DNA of 64,000 bases, taken from contig CAYWRU010000011.1 in NCBI GenBank assembly GCA_964460795.1, positions 1 through 64,000 of the forward strand, read 5' to 3'. The notes below the pieces were generated by a model. That model saw nothing but the letters and a program-made list of their open reading frames with translations. It searched no databases and was not told where the DNA came from. Each line of letters begins with the position of its first letter. The first letter of the stretch is position 1. This stretch comes from CAZOOM01 sp964460795. GTDB lineage: Bacteria; Omnitrophota; Omnitrophia; Omnitrophales; Aquincolibacteriaceae. The translations under genes and the position numbers were made by a program. Of this stretch, positions 42,683 to 50,000 are shown piece after piece.

Positions 42683-43408
42683 ATGAATGGAACAACGTTA
42701 TTTGCGGCTTGGTTTAAAAATGCACGACACAATTTAAACCTCACACAGACGCAACTTGCTAAGAAACTTGGCGTGAACCCTCAAACTATTTCAAATTGGG
42801 AAAATGAGCTGTGTTTTCCTCCTCGAAACAAGTTATCGCGCATAGCTAAAACTTTCAGCATTTCTGAAATGGATGTTCTGCGGGTAAAAACACAATCCGA
42901 ATTCCAATTATGTAAAGATGAGATTGAAAAGCTGGGCACGCCTATCATTCCTTATCCCGGCCAAGATGTAAAAAAACTGGCGGAAACCATAACACAAAAA
43001 TCACCATGGAAAGAGGGTTTCATTCCCGAGATAAATGCCTATTTTAAAGGCGATCCCGATAACCTAATCGATAAGGTTGAGGCATGGGAAGGGAAATGGT
43101 TAAATCAACAGTTAATCCCACATCGTATGTTTGCATTCCGCCTTTCAGACAACTCCATGGAACCATACTTTCATCAAAATACTGTTATCATTTGTGAAAA
43201 ACTTGGGCGCATGCCGAAGGGGCCTCAAAAAGTGGTGGTTAAACTCAAAAATAGGAAAGAAACATTATTTAGAATTTATGAAGAAAGGGGAAACCAAATT
43301 ACGCTTCGCCCATTAAACCCTGCTTTTCCAGCAACCCCAATTAAGAAAGAAGATATTCATAGGCTTTACCTTGCTGTTAAATCTATCTTCGAAATGCAGG
43401 AACTTTAA
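42683..43408 (+). CDS. CI/LexA-like phage repressor (HTH + S24 peptidase)
   Basis: A 241-residue protein from ATG 42683, preceded nine bases upstream by GGGAG. Residues about 5-60 are an Xre-type HTH (NLNLTQTQLAKKLGVNPQTISNWEN). Residues about 130-240 are a LexA/S24 signal-peptidase-like domain with the catalytic Ser in LSDNSMEPYFHQ and a Lys in KVVVKLKNRKETLFRIY. The only plus-strand gene of the module, it faces the early genes across two operator-like repeats. It is expected to keep the element dormant and respond to RecA/SOS; an Ala-Gly cleavage site is not obvious. Confidence 0.88.
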   Translation: MNGTTLFAAWFKNARHNLNLTQTQLAKKLGVNPQTISNWENELCFPPRNKLSRIAKTFSISEMDVLRVKTQSEFQLCKDEIEKLGTPIIPYPGQDVKKLAETITQKSPWKEGFIPEINAYFKGDPDNLIDKVEAWEGKWLNQQLIPHRMFAFRLSDNSMEPYFHQNTVIICEKLGRMPKGPQKVVVKLKNRKETLFRIYEERGNQITLRPLNPAFPATPIKKEDIHRLYLAVKSIFEMQEL

Positions 43409-43443
43409 TTCCTGTTAGCTTCTTCCGACTTTCGGTAGGAAAT

Positions 43444-44097
43444 TCAGCGAGTGAGGTAGGCGGTGATTTTGAATTTTCGCTTTGAGTCCGGGGTGAGATT
43501 TTTGAGGGCGACTTGAATAAAAGGGCCGTAAATCTTGGTAAACAAAACACGGGAAGAGGTTTGCCCCGTGCTTAATTTCATAAAAGATTCTGTCTCTGTT
43601 TTACTGCTCGAATCAACCTTCATATTTCCAAACTCCTGCCAACCTTTTGTTTGCTTGCCCGCCTTTTCCCCCATCTTTTGAATCTTCTGAGTCGCTGGGG
43701 TTATGGAAAAATAAGCATCGGTTTGGTACAGCGAATCTGTCTGGCTTCCAAGAACCGTATCTGGGATTACGTATATAGCGCATTCCCGATATTCCCGCAC
43801 GTCAAACGGTTCGGACTCATAAACCTCACCAGCCCCAAGTGTTATTTCTTTTCCTATCTCTTGAATGAAATAATCCGCAGGCTGAACCCGCAAATACGGG
43901 ATTGGGGTATCTTCTCCGTTGATTTTTTTGGTAATCACTTGAATAGGCAGATTGGTGACCTCCACTTGTTTACCCTGATCCGAACCCAATTCTTGCGTTT
44001 GGGAGTTTGCTGATCCGCTGATATTCAAAGCGCCTGCCACGCTTGAAAAAACACAATTCATCAAAATAATGAGCCCGATATTCATAATCTTTTTCAT
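43444..44097 (-). CDS. Secreted protein of unknown function
   Basis: A 217-residue protein. The start is ATG 44097, which overlaps the stop of the upstream nuclease gene (ATGA) and has GGGAGG eight bases upstream. The N-terminus MKKIMNIGLIILMNCVFSSVAGA is a Sec signal peptide. The mature part is Ser/Thr-rich and probably beta-structured (ITLGAGEVYESEPFDVREYRECAIYVIPD, FGNMKVDSSSKTETESFMKL), ending in a basic beta strand. No domain recognised. Coupled to a nuclease gene, but a functional link is not evident. Confidence 0.7.
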   Translation of the reverse strand: MKKIMNIGLIILMNCVFSSVAGALNISGSANSQTQELGSDQGKQVEVTNLPIQVITKKINGEDTPIPYLRVQPADYFIQEIGKEITLGAGEVYESEPFDVREYRECAIYVIPDTVLGSQTDSLYQTDAYFSITPATQKIQKMGEKAGKQTKGWQEFGNMKVDSSSKTETESFMKLSTGQTSSRVLFTKIYGPFIQVALKNLTPDSKRKFKITAYLTR

Positions 44098-45062
44098 AGG
44101 TTCGCCTCCCCGATTTTCAAAATCATCTCGAGCGTCTTTTGATTCTGAAGACTCCACTCATAAAGATCATCCGCCTTTTGTAAGGCTGTCATAACTTTGT
44201 TCCGTTGGGTATCAAACGGCTTGGATAAATCAAGCGCCGCCGTCTCATACCTTACGGACACGGATTTCCCTGTTTTCACAAGACGCATCCCCTCTTTAAG
44301 GTGCGTGGCTAAATCTTTTCGAACCTGTTCCAGCGCATGCCCGATTCCCGATAACTCGAGATCAACCGTTCCTCTCTCTAGTTTGTGAATGAGCCTTGCC
44401 TCCTCTATTAATTCCACTGGCTTGAAACCGAGAAAATCCGCACCCCAAGGTTTATCCCGATCGGGTTTTTTCATATGAAGGCGGGGATAATACTTCACAG
44501 CGGCTCCCCAATACTCCTGCCAGAACACGGAAACGTCTTCGTCTCGGATGGGCTGATATCCCCTTCTTTGTTTTTCAATGGCAAGACTGATCATTTCTGC
44601 TTTGTGGACGGCTCTAGGGCCCAGTTCTTTTTGATTCAGGAACCAGCCACGCACTTCCTCATAGGTTATGGCTAGATCAAAACTGTGATTTACTGATAGA
44701 TATTCACGAGGAGCAATTAACACCGTCCGTTGCTCGGCACATTCACCCTGCTCCAAATACGTTTTGGCTCTCAAGCGATAACGGGCGGCTTGATCTTTGG
44801 TGAAATTCGCATCGATTTTGTTTTCAATCAGAAACAAATAATGTTCGCCGTTTCTTTTCTTGAATTTGACAGCAAGGTCGCTTTCACCAAGACCTCCTTG
44901 TGTCACACTATGCCAAGCCCCAAGGTAAGCGAGTTCGTTCTTATCCAGCGCCGCTCTTTCCAAAAACCATTCGCAGAATTGTTGGGATGAGCGGAACTCC
45001 TCGAGCAGGAGAAGATCGATATCACGCTCCGTAACCGCCTCAACCGGGATAAAGTTTTGCAC
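44094..45062 (-). CDS. PD-(D/E)xK nuclease superfamily protein
   Basis: A 322-residue protein of the PDDEXK_4-like group. The active-site pattern is GESDLAVKFKKRNGEHYLFLIENKID (about 59-84): Asp in strand 2, then E-x-K in LIENKI. It is followed by a helix with DQAARYRLRA that is typical of these enzymes. The C-terminal 150 residues are helical and unrecognised. The start is GTG 45062 with GAGGAG upstream. Such proteins are frequent as stand-alone genes in defence islands; the target is unknown. It lies divergent from an Xre regulator, sharing a short palindromic intergenic region. Confidence 0.75.
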   Translation of the reverse strand: MQNFIPVEAVTERDIDLLLLEEFRSSQQFCEWFLERAALDKNELAYLGAWHSVTQGGLGESDLAVKFKKRNGEHYLFLIENKIDANFTKDQAARYRLRAKTYLEQGECAEQRTVLIAPREYLSVNHSFDLAITYEEVRGWFLNQKELGPRAVHKAEMISLAIEKQRRGYQPIRDEDVSVFWQEYWGAAVKYYPRLHMKKPDRDKPWGADFLGFKPVELIEEARLIHKLERGTVDLELSGIGHALEQVRKDLATHLKEGMRLVKTGKSVSVRYETAALDLSKPFDTQRNKVMTALQKADDLYEWSLQNQKTLEMILKIGEANL

Positions 45063-45088
45063 GCCATTCTCCTCTAATCAAACCATAG

Positions 45089-45118
45089 CATCGAATTTCG
45101 ATGACAGCCATAGCTGTC
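45089..45118. promoter_or_regulatory. Tandem palindromes between nuclease and Xre genes
   Basis: CATCGAATTTCGATG (45089-45103, perfect around the central base) abuts GACAGCCATAGCTGTC (45103-45118, six-base arms). They lie upstream of the Xre gene's -10 (CATAAT, 45130-45135) and of the divergent nuclease gene, the usual place for an autoregulator operator. Confidence 0.55.
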
Positions 45119-45141
45119 AATAAAGACGGCATAATCCCGGC

Positions 45142-45366
45142 ATGGCTAAAGATATTAAAGTGCGATTTGGTAGACGTTTGAAGGAATTGAGGACAAAAGC
45201 GGGGCTGTCGGTATCAGAATTGGCCGAGCGCTCAAGCGTCAGCCGTCAACACATCCGCGATCTGGAGTTACCCTACCCCCAAAAGAGATGCACCGTCGAA
45301 ACGATTGAAAAATTGGCTAAAGGGCTCTATCTTCCAATGTGGAAACTGCTTCAATTTAAGGATTGA
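45142..45366 (+). CDS. Xre-family regulator (controller-like)
   Basis: A 74-residue protein consisting almost entirely of one HTH_3 domain (LKELRTKAGLSVSELAERSSVSRQHIRDLE). There is no SD. The ATG is seven bases after a CATAAT, so the message is probably leaderless, as is typical for controller proteins of restriction-modification systems. Two palindromes upstream are candidate operators. It stands next to a methyltransferase-containing defence operon and may time its expression or that of the divergent nuclease. Confidence 0.75.
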   Translation: MAKDIKVRFGRRLKELRTKAGLSVSELAERSSVSRQHIRDLELPYPQKRCTVETIEKLAKGLYLPMWKLLQFKD

Positions 45367-45527
45367 AAGAAAGAACCCGCCAGCGGTAAGAATCGACAAC
45401 ATCTAGAACTCGCCAAAGCCTTTAAGGTCACCTGTTTAAGACGTCCAGATTTTTAGTTCAAAATTCATATCGCAAAATTTAAAAAAAGGTTAGACCAAGG
45501 AGTGTAGCGCACTGGTTGCTCAGAGAA
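45367..45527. other. Gap between Xre gene and methyltransferase gene
   Basis: No complete gene. The first 90 bases directly after the Xre stop can be read in frame as a short peptide (RQHLELAKAFKVT), reminiscent of an HTH-protein C-terminus, ending in TAG. This may be a remnant. AT-rich DNA follows with no clear hairpin. Confidence 0.35.
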
Positions 45528-46592
45528 TTATTGTTTATGACTGGCCAATTTCAAAAGATGTTCTCCAAAAGCCTGAGCCAGCAATGGAGGAACGGCATTC
45601 CCTACCTGTTTGGCCTCAGAATCAATCCCGGTTCCATAAAAAACATAACCATCAGGAAACGATTGGATTCGCGCAGCTTCTCGAACTGAAATAGCACGAT
45701 TTTGAGTGGGGTGACCAAACCTTCCGTTGGATAAAGAAACACAACGACACGTTATCGTAGGCGCAGGTTTATCCAGGGACATTCGACCGTACACGTCTTT
45801 ATGCCCGACAGCATTCAAATGGCATCGTAATCTTAATTCTGGCTTCAACGATGTCCGGCTCCCACCGTTCTTCGGAATGTCCATAATCCTTTTGAGATTG
45901 ATTGAGGATAGCTTCCTGACCCAATGATTTTTTACTTTCTCGCTTTTGCCCCCGGCAAACAATCGCGGCAATCCTTTAAAAGCGTCTTTAACAGTCATAT
46001 GGGGATGCTTGCCTTTACCATGGGTCGGTGCTGGAATATCGATTTCATTTTTGTTCAACGCGGCAACGACCACAAACCGTTTTCGATTCTGAGGAACACC
46101 ATAATCTGCAGCATTAACAATTCTTTTCGCAATCACGTATCCGTTCTTAAAAAGAAATCTCTCAAATTGCAAATAAACTTCATTCTCTTCATTAGCAAGA
46201 CCCGGAACGTTTTCGATGAAAAGAAAATCCGGCTTGCGCGTCATTTCCAGAATAATTCGCTTAACCTCTAATAACAGAGTGCCTCTTTCATCGGAAAAGC
46301 CCTTAAGAACATTTTGTCTATTCTGACGACTGAAAGGCTGGCAGGGTGCGCAGGCAACAAGTAAAAAATATTCATCGCTCCGAATATTGATTTTGTTAAT
46401 AATGTCTCGCCCCGTTACCTCTGTTATATCTTCGTGCCAAAACTCAGCTTCGGGATTGTTCTCTTCAAAAGTTTTTTTGGAAGTACCGTCAATATCAATG
46501 CCGAGCTTTACCGTTACTCCGGCCTGTCTTAAGCCATACGTTAAACCACCAGCGCCGCAGAATAAATCCACGGCTACAATTGAGGTTGTCAT
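45528..46592 (-). CDS. drmMII: C5-cytosine DNA methyltransferase (DISARM DrmMII-type)
   Basis: A 354-residue DNA (cytosine-5) methyltransferase. SAM site DLFCGAGGLTYGLRQAG, catalytic Cys in APCQPFSRQNRQ (about residue 85), FIENVPGL (motif VI), QNRKRFVVVA (motif VIII), a target-recognition region of about 90 residues, and KQVGNAVPPLLA (motif X). I use ATG 46592, which overlaps the vsr stop (ATGA), rather than an upstream Met. It is the last gene of the five-gene operon and in class 2 DISARM would mark self DNA. Sequence specificity cannot be read from the gene. Confidence 0.9.
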   Translation of the reverse strand: MTTSIVAVDLFCGAGGLTYGLRQAGVTVKLGIDIDGTSKKTFEENNPEAEFWHEDITEVTGRDIINKINIRSDEYFLLVACAPCQPFSRQNRQNVLKGFSDERGTLLLEVKRIILEMTRKPDFLFIENVPGLANEENEVYLQFERFLFKNGYVIAKRIVNAADYGVPQNRKRFVVVAALNKNEIDIPAPTHGKGKHPHMTVKDAFKGLPRLFAGGKSEKVKNHWVRKLSSINLKRIMDIPKNGGSRTSLKPELRLRCHLNAVGHKDVYGRMSLDKPAPTITCRCVSLSNGRFGHPTQNRAISVREAARIQSFPDGYVFYGTGIDSEAKQVGNAVPPLLAQAFGEHLLKLASHKQ

Positions 46593-47005
46593 TTTTTGAT
46601 TATCTCTTCTATTTTTCTGATACATCCTTTAACGTCCTTCTTAATTTCAAAATCCCAAAATCTTAAAACCCGCCAACCTTCTTTTTTTAAAGTCTTATTG
46701 ACCAATTTATCTCTTTTGACATTTTGAGATATTTTGTCAATCCAGAATTCCTTATTTGTCTTAAAAGCATGGCGATTCGTTTTCAAAAACTTGTAACCGT
46801 GCCAGAAAGAACTATCGCAAAAAAGGGCTATTTTTTTATCGACCAAGGCATAGTCCGGCTTGCCAAATATTTTATACTGCTTCCGACATCGGATTCCGCT
46901 GCCGCGCAACGCTGCCCCTAATATCTTTTCTATCGCGGAACCCGCGCTCCTTATGCGAGACATGTTATAAGAAATGACTTTTTTACTTCTCCGTTTTGAA
47001 GGCAT
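46589..47005 (-). CDS. vsr: Very short patch repair endonuclease
   Basis: A 138-residue Vsr endonuclease. The family pattern is present: SYNMSRIRSAGSAIEKILGAALR, GKPDYALVDKKIALFCDSSFWHG with the catalytic Asp, WIDKISQNVKRDK, and GWRVLRFWDFEIK. Vsr nicks DNA at T:G mismatches that arise from deamination of 5-methylcytosine, so pairing with a C5 methyltransferase is logical. It overlaps the DrmA-DrmB gene by 23 bases and the methyltransferase by four. Whether it has a direct defence role here is unknown. Confidence 0.9.
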   Translation of the reverse strand: MPSKRRSKKVISYNMSRIRSAGSAIEKILGAALRGSGIRCRKQYKIFGKPDYALVDKKIALFCDSSFWHGYKFLKTNRHAFKTNKEFWIDKISQNVKRDKLVNKTLKKEGWRVLRFWDFEIKKDVKGCIRKIEEIIKK

Positions 47006-50000
47006 CCGAAAAAAATCCCAAGTTATCTTTGGTTTCTACGAGTAACCCACGATCCAAATAAACATTCTGATTTTCGCAACTAATCTCCGGCAATAGTACA
47101 CACGCATGACATGCAGCCAAATTCAAGGCTTCCCGCCCCTGACCTTTACTCTCGATGCACAAGGGATCTGCAGAACACCACCTAGAGCCTATGACCGCGT
47201 TTTCAAAAAAGATGGGAAAACGATCATGCCGACCTTGACGAACCAAGCCGCCTAAAGTCCCCTCAGCATCCCCGGATGAGGTATAAATCAGTAATCCACA
47301 AGTTGAAATTTTGCCCTCTTTTTCTTCGTAGTATAAGCGTTCCCGCAGAGAAGCGATGGGATAGCCGCATTCCACGCCCAAACGACGAATCAAAATATGG
47401 GACAAGGTATGAAGCATAACAAATCCGGGGGTAATCTGATCCGTAGCTACGCCGTAACTTTTTCCGCAACTTCGGTATCTCTTACCGATATTATCGGTTC
47501 GCTGCATTACGTTTTTCTGCTTCGCCCATCTCTCAATAGCACCCGTGTCGAATCTTAAAAATATGCCTTCGCCTCTGACTTCAATTGCCGGAATTTTTCT
47601 GTCACCTCGTACGACGGAAACTCTGTGAGCTCTGACATCTCCGGTTTGTTCCGACTCAACGTTTGAGGAATCAGTCCCTAAAGGATATATTCTCGTAAAG
47701 CCCAATATGGCTCGCGTTTCCTTTAACGACCTTACAAGTACGATATCCGACACGCCAGACGGAAATTTCAATCTTCCCTTCCCGTATTCACATTCCCTTT
47801 CCAGATCGAGATTCTTATTAAAAAAATCTCGCCCGGCGAGAGAATCGGAAAAAACCAAATACTCGGCGCGTCTGTATGCAAGTTCTCTCGAAACGTCAGA
47901 AAGTTCATCCTGATCAACGGGTTCAAAACTATCTACAAACAGCTTCCATGCCGTTTCCTTCGGAACTCCCGCCTGCTCAAATAACTTTTGTTCTACCAGT
48001 TCTCGATATTCCGGTTTCGGTTCGTTAAGCACGGATTTGAGCCTCGCAACAGCCTCCGCAATTTTTTCGTCGTTATAATCGGGTATATAAATCGAACTCC
48101 GAACAATGGGAAAGTAAATACTGGATGCACCGCGATGTCTGATTTCCATTGATTCGCTACAAGGGGTGCTGTGAAATGGATTACGAATATCAAGATATGT
48201 TCTACCGGTGCAAGGAAAATCTGCTCTCATTAAACTGAAAAATGAGAGTTTTTTCCCACATGAACACTCGATTCGGTCGTTGCCCAATCCGCCCGTGGGG
48301 CCGGAAGAAAAATATTTAAGGACATGCGATTGGTCGCCTTCGATTATCCCCGTAGGCGCATGCACTAAAACGTCCCACGGGACGTCGTCGATATGGCCGT
48401 TTTGACATACTGCGATAAAACGGATCGGAATAATTGCGTGCGGATAACCATCATGCCAATGACACCATTGTTTCCTTTTTTTATTGAAGTCAAACTGCGC
48501 TTCCGCTATTCGGGCAAATTCCCTGCATTTTTGACAGTATCCCCATTTTGGGAATAAAATTCCGGCCACCGAACGCTTATCATTCTCGGTCGGAGGTGCA
48601 ACGAATTCGTTTCCTCCGAGTCTTCTCAAAAATCGTCGGTCCGGTCTCTCCGTTATTGAGTTACCCTGATCCTGCCAATACGCTATCAAAGCACTTTTGT
48701 TTTTCTCAAGCTCAACGATGGCTCCGATTCCGAAAGGGACAACAAGTTGACCGCTACGCACCATATTCATGGAGTCGTCCTGACTTAATACTTCGTTCGT
48801 ACCCTTCAAGGCGCACACGGTTATATTCGAACTTGAATCGACGTTGCGCATCGAACTCAACATTTCCCATTGCCACATCTCTTTATGGCTTTTATTCGTC
48901 GGCGACCACAAAAAATCTTTATAATTCGGATTGGCAGAAGTTGAAAGATAATTCCTCAAATCATTTAATCTTTGATCTAAAATGTTTTTCGTTCGTTCAA
49001 GCTCTCTTAAATCGGTTTTCTCAACTCTATCAAGAATAATCTTTCCGATTCGATCAAATACCTCCTGGCTTGATCTGACATCGGTCAGTTCTTTCACGTT
49101 TTGCATCCTGAAACGATTTCTCAATAAAGAGACAATGACGCTATCGAGTCCTCTGTCCAACGCAGGCTTAGAAAAAGGGGTAAGGCTCGAAGCCTCAACA
49201 TAACGATATAACGCTTTGTGATACCCGGTAAAATTTTCATAATAAGATTTATCCCGTGATCGCGAAAAATCATAAAGCGCACACACTATCCCCGGATATT
49301 GTCTACCGACACGGCTGGAGGCCTGGATGTATTCGGCATTCGATTTCGGTTGACTGGCGATCACCATAATTCCCAACCTCGATATATCCACCCCCACCGA
49401 AAACATATTGGTTGTCAGGACGGTATCAACGCATGATTTTTCTCCCATTTGAATTCCTAACTGAGCAAGCATATCGGGTATTTCTTTGCTTTTTCTCATT
49501 CCCGTCATTTCTAAAAGTTCATAAACGACTCTACGCCTCATTCCGATTCTTTGAGACAGTGCTTTCATTCGATCATTTATGTCTTGAGAAATTAAACTGT
49601 GACACTTTCCGAGTTCTCTGATGCTGTTAAAATACGCGATCAATGTCCAGTAAGGGTCGAGATATTTGTTAGGATTTGTAAATCGTTCTTCTTTGCGTCC
49701 GCCTTGCGCTTCTGCGGTATATCTCTCGCATAAAACGGCAGTCCCTTGAAGAATTGCGGCCATGATTCTGATTTCTGTCGTCGTTAAAGTATGGCCGGAT
49801 GCCTGAACTCCGATAAAAATTCTTCCGGGTGCGTCGGCATGAAGAATTTCTTTTGAAAAAAAGTTATCCCCGATTTGAATGCCGGGAGGAGGGAATTGCC
49901 GAACGGCTCTTTTAAATAAACTTTCGCACTGTTGTTTTGCTCCTCTTATCGTGGCCGTCGCCGCAACAATCTTAGGAGTTACGTTTTTAAGAGCACACAT

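Noticed and set aside
42475..42744. Minus-strand frame of 89 codons across the switch region
   Set aside because: Overlaps the early HTH gene and the repressor start and runs through the promoter/operator; better explained as non-coding.
44094..45062. Calling the PD-(D/E)xK protein a restriction partner of the methyltransferase
   Set aside because: It is in a separate transcription unit, divergent from the Xre gene, and coupled instead to a secreted protein; no target-recognition domain is visible.
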